Shown here: positions 43,310-55,259 of the stretch, in pieces
Layout of the letters: the number at the start of each line of letters is the position of its first letter
Numbering within the stretch: position 1 is the first letter of the stretch
DNA from: Oxytricha trifallax
Lineage: Eukaryota > Ciliophora > Spirotrichea > Sporadotrichida > Oxytrichidae
Length of the DNA stretch: 64,000 nt
Direction: 5' to 3'
NCBI GenBank assembly: GCA_000711775.1
Contig: ARYC01001200.1
Coordinates: 1-64,000 of the forward strand
Made by a program: the position numbers and the translations under genes
Notes under the pieces: model-generated
Databases searched by the model: none
The model's input: only the letters and a program-made list of their open reading frames with translations
Told to the model about the DNA's origin: nothing

Positions 43310-43605
43310 TAATGTGCAGTGCCAATCACAAGTAATGTAAGTTACAAAAAATATATCTGCAATTATTTTTCTTTATAGGTTGAACCTGGTTAGAGCTGCG
43401 GTAGCGCTTGACGATGACTTCACAAGAGGCTGCAAAGAAGAGGTAACTGAAGCATAATAACTAATCTGAATACGACGAAGTTCAATGCATTGGTAGAGAT
43501 GAAACTGATTTTTATGATTTTCATTTTCTATTGCTATTATTACAAATCATATTATTGTTAAACAAATTGTTATAGTTTTCTATTTTCCAAAAAATATATC
43601 ATAAT
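43310..43605 (+). repeat. Dispersed repeat R, copy 3
   Basis: GTGCCAATCACAAGTAATGTAAGTTACAAAAAATATATCT, T-rich run ending TTTATAGG, core, then TTTTTATGATTTTCATTTTCTATTGCTATTATTA and GTTTTCTATTTTCCAAAAAATAT. It overlaps the 5' part of the frame at 43414. Confidence 0.5.
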
Positions 43606-44106
43606 TCTTCCGCTAAGAGGCATAACTCGATAAGAGCTAGTAGAGACACTGCTGTAAACTGTGATGACATCATAAATGTACTCCTAATCGAGCCAGAGAT
43701 TTCCTCTGGTTCTGATGCTAATTCATTTTAGCAAATTCTTTAACTGAAAAATTTATGGAGAGTAGCTATAGACGATAATCCTGCTAAGGATCAAGCTTGT
43801 CATCTTGAGCTGTTACAGAGGAAAATGTTTTAGGTACCCCTTGAAGTTATAATTGTTTACTTCTTTCGCAATTGTTGTCAATTAGCTTGCTGCATAAAAG
43901 CCGAATAGTTTTAGTAAGAGGCAATTTAAGCAGAGTTTATTCTTTTATTTTTAGTGAGTCTTAAATTTTCACTACTTTATAAGAGGTACTTGTTATATTC
44001 AGTAATGCTCATCATCTCATTGTTGAGATGTCTTTGTATCTGGGGACTAGAGAGTTTTTCTCTTCTAGGTCAAGTATTCTTTATAACTGTAAATTGCAGG
44101 AAGTGA
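43414..44106 (+). CDS. Open frame of 230 codons, unrecognised
   Basis: MTSQEAAKKRQLKHNNQSEY, DEVQCIGRDETDFYDFHF, a hydrophobic Leu-rich stretch that corresponds to repeat R DNA, then NSIRASRDTAVNCDDIINVL, LIEPEISSGSDANSFQQILQ and DNPAKDQACHLELLQRKMF. The tail is AT-rich. The minus strand of 43620-43870 is also open, so strand is not certain. Confidence 0.35.
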
Positions 44107-44287
44107 AACATCAATTATATATAATATGACAAATTTAAGTTATTAATTATTCTTTTAACATTAAAAAATACTTATTATACGAATCAAAATTGGAAATCTC
44201 TCAAATATTATTTCATCTTCATGATCATAGTCATCATCAATATCATTAAATACTTTTCAGTCCTCTTTCTGTGTTGTCTTGCGAAGC

Positions 44288-45200
44288 TCAAATCATCTGT
44301 AGGGCAAATAAAAATAAAGATATTCTTTTGTAACTTAAATCTTAAGTTAGTGCTGTACTTCCACCTGCAATCTTTAAGAATACTATTTAGAATATATAAA
44401 TTTTTATTAGATTTATCAATTTCCTATTATATATTATGATGGAAATCAGTTTTTAGCATTAGATTTTGCATTATTCGTATTGAAGAAATTGATTGATATC
44501 ATAACAATTAAGAGTATTTCGTTCATTCTCATCTCTCTGCAAGCATGTTTCACTTTATCTTGGTACTTTTATTATCTCCAGCAGGTCGCTGATCTGCCTA
44601 TGAATGTTTGAAGACAAACAGAACACTGATGAGGAAGCACACTCGGAATCAGTACATTCTTGGCCCACATTCACTGAAGGTGTCCACTCCATCTGACCGT
44701 TATGTCCAGGTCTTAATGGCTCATCATTTAATTTCTCGCTTATTCCTTTAGTGGCTTTTGCTTTTTAGAATTATATAAGGTTCCCACTTTCGTCTATGGG
44801 AGCTTCCATCGCAAGATGAAGAGTTCTCTCAAGCATTTGTCTCATCCATTGTATTATCATAATGATTCTCTTTAATAGCCTGATGAGTTGTTACTGAAGG
44901 TGAGAATCTTGAAAGAGACGCAGAGTGATATTCTCCTCTCAACTATTTCTATCTACGTAATGCCTGTGAAAAAGATGGTTTCGACAACTTCGTAAATCTC
45001 TCTATGAGACATTCATTTAACTGTTATGTAATCTAAAATAAATTGAAGTCTAAACTCGAAGGTGTCGATCTAAATGAAGATCATTGGGGAAGAACAGCAT
45101 GAATTTGGAGGTGAAATATCTTGAGATTAAGCTGCTTGATTTCGTATGGGAGGATTTTGATGATGTTCCTAATTTTATTATTCTCGGGCTCAGCATCTTA
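44288..45200 (-). pseudogene. Unrecognised coding region in two or three frames
   Basis: Minus strand: NNKIRNIIKILPYEIKQLNL, SLDFNLFQITQQLNECLIER, a shift to EVVETIFFTGITQIEIVERR, and another to QMLERTLHLAMEAPIDESGN, GISEKLNDEPLRPGHNGQME and NIHRQISDLLEIIKVPRQSE. The last block alone is open for about 200 codons. The plus strand gives shorter, poorer frames. No domain recognised. A gene or large gene segment with indels. Confidence 0.45.
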
Positions 45201-46035
45201 GTAATAATTTAAACTATAGGCATAGTATAATTAAATTTAATAAAATCTCTCTTTAAAAGATATTCGATTATGATTTGTGAAGACACCCTTATATTTATAT
45301 AAGTACTACTTTGATTAATCATAAAGCTACGAAAGTTTCTATAATAATTAAAACATTATATTTATTAATATTCAGATTCTTAATTAATTCTAAAATTACT
45401 CTTTATTTTCTAATTTTTTTTCATTTAAAAATGTTATAATATTAAAAATAAATAGCATAATAAAACTATTTTTAGAAATCATAGTTTTTTTCAATTTTAT
45501 AATATCATGCTCTTGTTCATAAATTTAAAATATATCTTCCGATTTATTGTTTTAAAGTCATTAAAAATTGTGAAATTTTAATTATTCATAGTTTATCAAA
45601 ACATATCCAAATGTAAAAAATGTTGAATCCAAACCTTCATCATTTGAGGTGAGTAAATATGAAAGTAAATAAGCAAGAAATAGCTTGCTTGTACTTAACA
45701 AGTTAATATAGTATGTCTTAAGCAATTTAAAATATGAAATCAACTTTTAAATTCTTGATTATTGCCTAATTTAATATCAAGTTTTTTAAATGTAAATTAC
45801 TCATAATATAAAAAGTTTGTTCCTCAAGTGAATCATTAGAGATGCTTCTGAAAAGTCAGATTAATTCTTATTCTCATATATATTTATATTACTACCATTC
45901 ATACATTTAATTTAAAATTAATAAAATTCTACAATTATATATGCAACAATTAAGTCTAGTATTATTAGTAAACTTAAAGAACTACTGAATGAGAATAATA
46001 GATATGCAATGATCTTTCCAAGTGCTTGTTGATGG
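45201..46035. other. AT-rich stretch, no feature seen
   Basis: No supported frame on either strand. Confidence 0.3.
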
Positions 46036-46038
46036 TGA

Positions 46039-46265
46039 TCAAATTATCAAGCTTATCTCAGTCCTCAATTATCTTGCTCCTCTAGCTGATTTAATCTAGA
46101 TGATTTTATCTCCAACAAACATTTTGACTGCACTTGCTATCTGGTGAACTGCCCTTATCAAGACAGTACTTGTAGCATTTAGATAGTTCTTTGCAGTTTA
46201 AGTCTCTCCCTTCAAGTTTGCTTCCTTCAACTCAGTCTTAACGCCTTACTGATAAGTAAGATATT
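46039..46265 (-). other. Coding segment, unrecognised
   Basis: Minus strand: KTELKEANLKGETQTAKNYL, NATSTVLIRAVHQIASAVKM and FVGDKIIQIKSARGARQLRT, ending TGA at 46039-46041. Helical, charged and clearly protein-like. The plus-strand reading contains a TGA. Likely an internal or C-terminal germline gene piece. Confidence 0.45.
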
Positions 46266-46972
46266 ATTTGTTTTAAGTTGATGAAATGAAAAAGTTTATG
46301 CTTAGGAAGATATAATCGAGGTGTGTTTTAAAATAAATTTGTTGCAAACTAACTATACATATATAATCTTAAAAATGTTAACGTAAGTAAATACTTTAAA
46401 TGGATGGCCAGTTCTTGGTAAGACAATAAGATATACAATTAAGTTTTTAAATAAGAGCTCTACAGTTGAATTTGAATGGCTTTATAGGATAAGATTTATA
46501 AAAGATGTTATAAATGTTAGAATCGTAGGTAGTTAAAATTAAAATTTATTTTTATTAAATTCATAATTATTATAAAAATCTAGGTTCCTTTTTTTTATTT
46601 AAGTATAGCTAATACTACTACTACTTCAAGGGGGGAGTAATAAATTAAAAAGCAACATGTTAATTTAAGAATTCTTAAATAATATTATTATAACTTTAGG
46701 TCTAATTAAATTTTATTTCGCTCACATATACCCTTTAAATATGCTTATGGAAGATTAAAAGATGCAAACTGTCAAGAAAAGCAGCTTCTCCTCTGTACAT
46801 GAGGTGTCTCCTGTGACCTTGGTGCCTCTCCTTCTAGCCTAAAAGCATACTTTTCGAGCCCTACCCCTCTACATATACAATGGCTGTCACTTGGTTATAA
46901 ACTTTGCCTCCTTTGTAAGTGCAACTGTCTCTTTGGGAAACTAAGGGAAAAGTTCAAAACTTTACGATAATT

Positions 46973-47233
46973 ATGGGCGAAAGCAACACAAGCCAACTGC
47001 TTAATTCGAGGGCCTTCTTATTGGATGCTGAAAACAGCAAGAAAGTAGGGTTTGACAACAGTAAAGCACTTCAATAAACAACTTTCAAACCTCGTAATCA
47101 ACCTATGATTGCTGACATGACAATTTAAACAATAGGCCTGCAATCAAAAGATATTTGTTGGCTAATGGCAATGATGCTGATAAATAACAGGTTTTATAAA
47201 CTGAATAATCTCAATCGTTTAAGTATATTATGA
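46973..47233 (+). CDS. N-terminal coding segment, unrecognised
   Basis: The ATG at 46973 gives MGESNTSQLLNSRAFLLDAE, NSKKVGFDNSKALQQTTFKP and RNQPMIADMTIQTIGLQSKD, then an AT-rich tail to TGA 47231-47233. The start context (TTATGGGC) is good. 46760-46972 just upstream is G+C-rich and open in another frame (MQTVKKSSFSSVHEVSPVTL). First of a set of G+C-rich segments reaching 49461. Confidence 0.4.
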
Positions 47234-47854
47234 ATAGCTCTTTTATCTTACAGATTATTATGTGCTAATATATGTATGGGTCTACTATACCAAAATTAAT
47301 ATCAATCTAAAACCTTAAAGCATGAGAAGTGTAATTAAAACATTTATGGGGATATTTTTTCGATGATTATTGCATTTATCATGATACTAGTTTAAATGAC
47401 CTATACTATATATGACGTGCTTATTCACGGTATTCAAAGAATTTAACCACACACATTCATTCCTTACCTTTTAATTACTAATAAAGATTTTTCACTCAAT
47501 ACTTCTCTTTCCCTCATTTATTATTCAGCATAGTCTTTCAATTATGAATATTGCTGTTTCTTAGTGGCTACTTTAAATTAATGATGAAATGTCAAATTAA
47601 GTTTGCAAAATTATAAATAATCCAGCTTAAAGAGACATTTACTAAGGGGATAAGTAGTGCTATTTAATGCATGCAAGTAATTCCACTTTTTACTATGATA
47701 ATATACTTAAGACTAAAGACAGTTAGATAAAACCCCAAGTCAGTTATTTACAAGATTTGGGTGACGTATTAAATTAATTAATAGTGAAATATAATAATAA
47801 TTGATTTGGTAGCTTTAGACTTAGAGTGTAATGTATAGTAGAGTATAGTAGTCT

Positions 47855-47855
<1 letters not shown>

Positions 47856-47918
<63 letters not shown>
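47856..47918 (+). repeat. (TAG)n microsatellite, about 21 units
   Basis: Uninterrupted GTA/TAG repeat. In the ciliate code it would encode poly-Gln, poly-Ser or poly-Val depending on frame. It directly precedes the G+C-rich coding island. Confidence 0.9.
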
Positions 47919-48032
47919 AGGCTATTCTACTAAAGCTAAAAAAAATGACGAGATTCGGAATTTAATTATTATAAACTGCTACCCCTCTATAATTATACTT
48001 AAGAATCCTTAAAAAAGTCACAAATCCAACAG

Positions 48033-48668
48033 ATGAACCAACTGCTCCTTGATTCTAACGCCCCGCTCAACCAGCAAGACGACCCATAGTTACTGGAGGA
48101 CCCATCGGAGGATCTACTGCTCGATAATCTTGAGTTCGACGACCCCCTGCTCACCAAGACATCTTTCCAACAGCGCCTTAGCAATCTCTTGAGCAACATA
48201 TAGATATCTAATAGAAGCCGGGGAGCACTCTGACCAGTGGTTAGCAGTATTCTTGGCTCGCGCACCACGCTCTCTTATTCGACATTAGTGAACGAGACCT
48301 TGAATGGGGTTTGTAGTATTGAGAAGGAAGATGGGGGCCGCCATATTGGATGTTCTCATGATTATTCGACACACCACCAAACCATGGGCGACTTGTTGGA
48401 TCCTACTTTAGATGCTTCGCCTCCTCTCACCAGGTAAGCTTAAACAATAGTATTTGATAGCGAGATTTAGGGAAGGAGCACAACGTAACCTATTACCCAA
48501 GCTAAGCGATCAGATGGCAGGTCCCAGCAATTATCTCAAGAACGACTGCTGTCCAGATACCGTTGGCTCAGGCCGCCAAGCCAGTTGGCATCCCGAATAT
48601 TCATGAGTAGCCAAAGGCACAAGACTCCCTATCAAAAGCACGAAGCTCTAGTGCATTACGCCTTGTGA
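48033..48668 (+). pseudogene. Open frame of 211 codons with one internal TGA, unrecognised acidic protein
   Basis: The ATG at 48033 gives MNQLLLDSNAPLNQQDDPQL, LEDPSEDLLLDNLEFDDPLL and RLSNLLSNIQISNRSRGAL, then TGA at 48231-48233. The same frame continues SSILGSRTTLSYSTLVNETL, YSTHHQTMGDLLDPTLDASP and a basic C-terminus to TGA at 48666. A possible splice donor (ACCAGGTAAGC) lies at about 48431. The island has far higher G+C than the rest of the window. The overlapping minus-strand frame is Ser/Leu-rich and less likely. No family recognised. Confidence 0.45.
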
Positions 48669-48699
48669 AATTTATACTACTCTAGTGCTAAAGTAGCAT

Positions 48700-49100
48700 C
48701 AGCATAAACCCTTCAAAATCAGGATTCTTGGCACCATAGTCTATGACAGTCAAACTGGCCTGTTTGGGGGGCAGCACTCTACAAAGTCTTAAAGCAATAC
48801 GGATACAACATTCTTTTCACTGCATGGAGCCGACTTATGAGAGTTCTGAGGGTCGAGTGATTTTGAATATTCCAACTACCTGGCGTCATCAGCAAAAGTA
48901 TTCCCCTGATATCTTTGTCTGGTAAACAGCTGCCTGTTCAGTTATTTGTAACTCGCTAGCTCAGGCTGTGCTCTCTCGAGCGAGGTACGATACGACTATG
49001 GTGGCTTGCTAAAAACCATCGAATTCGCCTGCAACAAGCTCACTGTAAAATTCAACAATTTGAAAATCCCAATGTGTAGTTCTCCTGAGCTTGACATTCT
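48700..49100 (+). other. G+C-rich coding-like stretch in shifting frames
   Basis: Frame pieces include MTVKLACLGGSTLQSLKAIR (48743-) and, in another frame, YDYGGLLKTIEFACNKLTVK with IPMCSSPELDILTASHQIRP ending about 49137. Both look protein-like. They could be consecutive germline segments or a frameshifted gene. Confidence 0.35.
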
Positions 49101-49144
49101 GACTGCCTCCCACTAAATAAGACCCAATCAAGAATAATGAGACC

Positions 49145-49461
49145 ATGGACAACAACATGAACCGAGCTGCTGATAGAGGCCAGAGCTCCCCTGTTAGTAA
49201 GAAAGGAAAGGCAGAGAAGAGAAAACGTCATGAAAAGATTCACTAAGGACCTGGCCATGCTCATGCAGAGAGCCCCCGACCTCCCCCTCAGTTCCTGCAG
49301 AGATTCAAGCCTGCCCTCACCAAGGACACCGTGGATTCGATGATGAAAGAAGCATCGAAAATCAGACCAAAGGATGTAGAATGCGAAGAGATCAAGGACC
49401 TGGACTGGGAGAGGCAAGAGCAGCTCAAGTCTTAGAGAGAGAGAGATTAGCAAATTTGTGA
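49145..49461 (+). CDS. Basic, charged coding segment, unrecognised
   Basis: The ATG at 49145 gives MDNNMNRAADRGQSSPVSKK, GKAEKRKRHEKIHQGPGHAH, FLQRFKPALTKDTVDSMMKE and DVECEEIKDLDWERQEQLKS. It ends abruptly at ICE near 49461, where the DNA turns AT-rich with GTGAG at 49462, a possible splice donor or segment boundary. A lysine-rich stretch at residues 20-33 resembles a nuclear localisation signal. Confidence 0.5.
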
Positions 49462-49469
49462 AGTGAGTT

Positions 49470-50285
49470 ATATGATATTAAGTTTCAAGTTATTACATTT
49501 TGATTAATTTCTATCGTCTACAAAAAATTGTAAATAATAGCATTGGGGTTTTATGAGTATACCAGAACTGAGTATATTGCATACCTAGAAGAAACGAAAC
49601 CAGTAAGTTACTATAGAAAAATTATAACACAAAGACTTCAATTGTTAAGTATTTGCTTATTCAAACTATAACTTTGTGGTGGGTGATCCTCTTGATTGGA
49701 TCGTGGAACCATTGTTTGTCTATTTTCTTGCAATCACGTGGAGATGGCAAATGGTTCATAACTTATTCATGCTACTAAGAAAAGTTTAGGAGTGTGAGAC
49801 CGTCTAAAGATGAAAAAGCAGAAACTTTTACAGAATCTCGTGGGATAACCTGAACCAATAAAACTTTAAAAGACTAATGGTAAGCTTACATTATTTTTGC
49901 CTTTGAGAATCTCAATTAAGAAATAGGAATTGATTTATCTGAGATTTGACAAATGGGTCTTGCAATCTTAGGTCAGAAATATATACAAGCCTTTCTTGCT
50001 TAGCCACTTGGTCTGATAGGCCAGCAAGTTGATTGACTATTAGTCCATTTTTTCATATGTAGATCTATTTTAGTCTATTGACATAGGACATTAATCTAAA
50101 TGGATAATGAATCTCTAAATTTGACAATGGTGCCTTTTGGCAGAATCCTTAAGTATTAGAGGAGTTCCATAAGAACATAGTGAAATTCTCTATAGTAATA
50201 ATGGAATTACATTAGAACTAATATGAAAAACTACTACTCTAACAACGTAATTAATTAATAGAACTACTACGAATTTACAAAAACC
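49470..50285. other. Mixed-composition stretch, no supported gene
   Basis: Frames stay open in places, but no reading is convincing on either strand. Confidence 0.3.
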
Positions 50286-50287
50286 CC

Positions 50288-50907
50288 AAAATGATTTTTA
50301 GGGTAATGACCTCCAGGGAGGGCGCTAAAAATATTTCTCTATTTTATATAAAATGTTCTAAGAATCATAAAAACATCAAAATCATTAATTATAACTCATT
50401 AATTAGCTCTTAAATGGCCTTTCCAAAAATCTATAGCAACCCTGATCATAGTATCACTTCACATTAGCATCATAAAATGCATAAAATTTTGAAATATTAA
50501 ATACTAATTTACATTTCATTTGCTTATTTACTGACATTTTGTTTAGCTTTTAAAATATGTGTAAATATAATAATTGATTGTAACTGAACTTTTAGGTATC
50601 ATTTATATTTAGTTCTCATTGTGTTTTAAAAGCTAAACAAAATGTCAGTAAATAAGCAAATGAAATATCAATAAAATCAACATAAAAATAAAATTAGTAT
50701 TTATTATCTCAAAATTTAATGCATTTTATGATTTTAATGTGAAGCTATACTATGATCAGGGTTGCTAAAGATTTCTTGTAAAGGATATCGAAGAGCTTAT
50801 TAATAAATTTTAATTAATGACTTTGATGTTTTAATGATCCTTAAAACATTTATATAAAATAGAGAAATATTTCTAGCGGCCTCTCTGGGGAGCTATTACC
50901 CGATTTT
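50288..50907. mobile_element. About 620-bp foldback element
   Basis: The left arm from AAAATGATTTTTAGGGTAATGACC..GGGCGCTAAAAATATTTCTC is mirrored by GAGAAATATTTCTAGCGGCC..ATTACCCGATTTTCC at 50861-50907. Inner blocks (CTGATCATAGTAT, TTGCTTATTTACTGACATTTTGTTTAGCTTTTAAAA) are also inverted repeats. No coding frame. Target duplication unclear. Confidence 0.7.
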
Positions 50908-51246
50908 CCAACACGGATTAATCATCAAAGCTCAATTTTGCTGAATAAAATTCATAGATTTTACATGATTAGACTCATAGCTATATTCTCATGCGACGAG
51001 GCCAACATATATCATGATTTAGTTGATATACTGAAGCCTAAGTAAACAAAATGAAATATTGTTTAGTGCACATTCATCAAACTCCTTTTTCTTAACTAAT
51101 AATCAATTTATTTGAAATAATCATTGAGATAACAATACAACTTACAACAAAATCATCGACCCCACCCAATAGTTGCATCAACTATTAAGAATGATCACTA
51201 GATATCTACGGTTATAGGGTTATTGGCAATTTTTAGTCTAGCCATT

Positions 51247-52105
51247 ATGTCGTTAAGTTGCCTTGACCATAAGAATTAATTACCAGCTAAGCTTGATATG
51301 ATTTTTTCTAATGGAGAAATGACTTAAATTCATGAGACATACACAGTTTACAAAGAGGCTTTAAGTTTTCCAGAATTACACAATGGGATAGATCACTACA
51401 TTAGCAATAGTATTAATTCAGTTCAAAAGCTCGTACAATAGAGAAAAGATTATGAGTTCTAGGGAACATAGATCAAAATAAGAAATTAGAATGTGATGTA
51501 ACTTTAAAATAAAGGGTGCGAGGGAAAGTGTATTGCAAACATCTTAGACACTAAATATTATATTGTTAGGCAAATTTTAAGAAAGAAATTGGAATCCCAA
51601 AACCTAATGGTCCTGATACAACACGTAATAATATCCAGCCTACTCTCTAAAAGAGCAAGATAACTAATTACTGATATGGCTACATAATCTGGGGCCATAA
51701 TTACGTCTAAAAATATTCAAAAAGATCTCAAGAATAATTTAGGTTTCGAAGTATCGCATCTTTCAATTTCTTAAGTAAGTCTTGAGCTTCTTAAGCCATA
51801 AGGTGCAATAAATTACCCACAACCATAATAAGACCGATTCAAAGCTTTCAAAACAACTTACCTCAGCTGAAAGTATTCGTGCTCTGTGTCGAGGGAAAAT
51901 ACTTATCAATATCGATAAGACTATTGTTTAAATCACGGACAGTCGTCACTATAGTTGGGCTCCACCAGGAATTACCACCCTTTCAACTTCTGCAAGAAGA
52001 ATGAGCAAAGTCTCAATTACTGCCGCGTTCACAGTCATTATTGATAAAATACAAAATATTATGAATATATAAAATCGAAATAGATAATAACTGATTAGAA
52101 AGTGA
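51247..52105 (+). pseudogene. Tc1/mariner-type transposase, N-terminal half, not of the TBE type
   Basis: The ATG at 51247 gives MSLSCLDHKNQLPAKLDMIF. A paired helix-turn-helix region follows: CIANILDTKYYIVRQILRKK, LLSKRARQLITDMATQSGAI and ITSKNIQKDLKNNLGFEVSH. After a shift near 51865 comes ILINIDKTIVQI (first catalytic D, with Lys for the usual Glu), HYSWAPPG and RRMSKVSITAAFT, typical of the region after the first D in Tc1/IS630 transposases. Stop TGA 52103-52105, so the second D and E are missing. KNGTTDSSIF near 52625 may be its continuation after a 500-bp AT-rich gap. Confidence 0.55.
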
Positions 52106-52679
52106 TATTAATAAAACATTATTGATTAATATATGGAAAAAAACTAATAAATGCGAAAGAAAATTCCATGTTTACTTTTGAAATACTAACTATAACTCAT
52201 AGAAAATATTTATAAATTATATATTTTTAAGTTTTCCAAAATTGTTCTATTTTAGCGAACAACTATCTTTCTTGATTTATTTATAGTTAATTGATTATGT
52301 TTGTTAAATAAGCGCTCATATAAAATACACATTTATCTCTAATATATTATGAAAGCACTGGAAGGCATAAGTAAATGCTTAATATTGACTATTATTATCT
52401 AAAATAATTCATTGTTAGTAAGAAAGTCTTTGAAATAAAGAAAAAAAATACTAGAAATTTCAATAATTCTATGTGAAAGAAAGAATGTAGGATAAATTCT
52501 TACTTTAAAGGACATCGAAGTTATAGAAGACAGTGAACCATTTTTAATTTAAGATGATCAAAATTATTTCTGTTTTTATTAATCTCGTATTTAATTATAA
52601 ATTTCAAAAATTCACCGTCAAAAATGGGACAACTGATAGTTCAATTTTTACCATTTCCTAATCTTAATGGTAAAGTGTC

Positions 52680-53580
52680 TGAGCAGAGGTGACACTTGGT
52701 GGTACATTTATTGCATCTTATTCTTAGAATTATCCCCATACCATAAAGTTTCGTCACATTAGAAACAATAAAATTGATGAACTTGCCAATTCTATTTCTG
52801 GTACTTATTAGTTTGATCTTGCATCAGTGGAACAAGTCTTTCGTTGTATAAAATAGCGAGCTTTGAACGAATCTAAATGCCCGGTGTCTATTTAGTAATT
52901 AACTCATGATTGCTAATATATTTATAGGATACAGATCCAAAGGTACATGCAGTAGTTGGCGTGGTAGATATATAATGTAAACATGACTTGGCTTGAAGCA
53001 GCGATTTAAAGAAAACTGGTAACAGCTCTACAACATTTGAGTTTGTTAAACGGGTGATGGAATTCTAAACTATGAGGTATAGAATAATTGATTATTTTGA
53101 TATTCAATTCAGAGAAATGGAGATTCCTATATTGGAACTAAATCTATTAGCTGAAAAGATGACAGTCTGGGAGATTACATGTCATTGCAGTTTTTGATAA
53201 TCTATCGAATAGTTCAAATTAGAAGGGTCTTTAACAGGCATGAGCAAAGATACGTTAGCACTTGGCGGAGAATGACCCAGCACAGGCTAGTGAAGGATAG
53301 ATTCGAGCAGATTATTGAGGAAATATAGGAGCAGCTCTTCGGTTTCACACTCAAAATGTTTTAGGAGAACCTCTTCACCCCCCTATCAATTACAGCAAAT
53401 TTCAAATGCTTTGTCACTAAGAAGCGAGCCCTTGAGTTTCAAAAGCGCTGCAATAAAGAAGTCAAATTGAATCTAAGCAATTTGGAAAAATAAAATAACA
53501 CGAGGGAGACACCAGAAGAATACAGGACTAGTTAAATTCAGATTGTCAAAATAATAAAATAAACTATAATGAATGCCTGA
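52680..53580 (+). pseudogene. Unrecognised coding region, two frame changes
   Basis: 52690-53053: RHIRNNKIDELANSISGTYQ, FDLASVEQVFRCIKQRALNE and MTWLEAAIQRKLVTALQHLS. Then from about 52990 another frame: FEFVKRVMEFQTMRYRIIDY, FREMEIPILELNLLAEKM. A third runs from about 53155: DYMSLQFLIIYRIVQIRRVF, HRLVKDRFEQIIEEIQEQLF, CFVTKKRALEFQKRCNKEVK and a polar C-terminus ending TGA 53578-53580. The last block (about 140 codons) is convincing. It could be cargo or an accessory gene of the transposase to its left, or an independent germline gene. Confidence 0.45.
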
Positions 53581-54870
53581 TAATGAACTTTTTATATAAA
53601 ATTAAAGTATTTATAATAAATTCCATTACACTCTATTTTGTATCTTTTAATAAGAACATTAAATATGAAGAATCAAAGTAAAACTAGATTAAACTCTATC
53701 TACAAATTAGAGTTTGATAATCTAATGCTACTGTGACATTATCATTAAATAAATCTCTTTCACTAGATAGCTTTCATTCTCCCTATTAGTAGCCAGTATT
53801 CTTACTTATAAGAATATATAAACAAAAGATAGTAATAATAGGGTAAGTTTAGCATCTAACAGCTAAATCTACTTAAATTGACAATTGCTTATTCTTCTAA
53901 AATTACCAATTACATAACAAGAATATCCTAAGATTATTTTAGCTTTTAATCATCTATTATTTAAAGCGGGGATGAAGACTATTTTGTGAACTTAATTAAT
54001 AAAAATAGTTAATAAATGCATTCCATAATATGAGATAAATATTCAGGCTGGTAACAATGCAAAGTGAAAATATTAATGCATACAGATTATTAGAAAAATA
54101 ACATATTAGAAATATCGATATTTAGTTTAATTGTGCATTTACATTGTCCTTGATATCGACAGCGACAACATATCGGGGACAATATACATTTGTTGAATTG
54201 AAAATAAGAATATAACACTCAATTTTTGATAATATTTAATTTTAGAAATTTAGTAATGATTCATTTAGTCTCATCATGTTGTAATTTTTAATAATTATTC
54301 CTTTTATTTCTCTATTACGTATTAACTTCTGATTTTAGTTAGATACTTTATAATATTTTAGTAAAGTGAGCTTTTTATTTAATAAACTAAGATGTGAAGT
54401 TTTTTTATAAATTATAAGTTTGCTAAAATATCAAATTCTTAAAAAGTAAGAGAAGGTACTTTGTTAATTCTTAATTTAGAGGCAAATTTGCGAAAATAAT
54501 CCTTGTAAAACACTGCTTACCACTTGCAATCATATCTTTAACTTTAAAATTATCAATTTAAGCCAATTTTAAGTTAGAATAATTGAAGTTTCTATAATTT
54601 ATTTCTATTTGTTCAATCAACATGATTAAATTATTATTACTTGAAAGTTATAATAATTTAATCAAACTTCAAATAACTCAATTACTATAAGGCAATAAAC
54701 TCTTTAGTATCCCCTCAAATTGTTTATGAATAATACCTCTATCCTCTTAAATATTATTCTTACTTTCATATATTATTTTGTTTAATATACCTAACACAAT
54801 CGGTCCGAAGAGTATCTATTATATATCTGGCTATGCATTATTTATATCAGCTGCATAAAACATAACTAAT
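53581..54870. other. AT-rich stretch, no feature seen
   Basis: Only short hairpins (e.g. ATGATTAAATTATTAT..ATAATAATTTAATCA at about 54623-54665). No gene supported. Confidence 0.3.
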
Positions 54871-54884
54871 TTTGTTGTGTTTTA

Positions 54885-55259
54885 GCTCTCTTTTAAAGAA
54901 AAGTCTCCTTAAATTGCTCCCTAAATATCTAATTGCTGTAAACTTTAAATTTCCTCATCTAAGGTACATTGACCTTATTATTCATGAATCTCGTGTTCCT
55001 TCATATGTGAAAACACCGCCTTGAAAAATTGGTATTCATAAACCTGATATGATCATTTATCACTATAGTAGTGACAAATTATGGTAATCTCTATCTTCTC
55101 GAAAGTAGTTTATTTAACAAGTATTCAAAGAGATGTAAGCATCTACTGGTGGAGAACAGCCTCTTAAAACTTAAATGCTGTAATTTCACTGTGACATTTC
55201 AGGGAAATTGTCATGTTCCTCCTCAGTCCAAGCTAGTTATTGAGCCCATTCTGATATGA
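54885..55259 (+). other. Coding segment, unrecognised
   Basis: Two open pieces in different frames: KSLLKLLPKYLIAVNFKFPH, LRYIDLIIHESRVPSYVKTP, and from 55065 NYGNLYLLESSLFNKYSKRC and CNFTVTFQGNCHVPPQSKLV, ending TGA at 55257-55259. Leu/Asn patterning loosely resembles leucine-rich or FNIP-type repeats, not enough to name a family. Confidence 0.35.

Noticed and set aside
47856-47918. CRISPR-like or telomeric repeat
   Set aside because: Simple trinucleotide microsatellite with no spacers.
47999-48268. Minus-strand Ser/Leu-rich frame in the G+C-rich island
   Set aside because: The opposite frame is acidic and protein-like from a good ATG. The minus reading is low-complexity antisense.
49052-49453. 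Minus-strand 133-codon frame
   Set aside because: Antisense of the basic, Lys-rich frame at 49145. Hydrophobic composition typical of a shadow frame.
50278-50291. AAAAACCCCAAAA as a TBE terminus
   Set aside because: No TBE subterminal sequence follows; only a foldback element is there.
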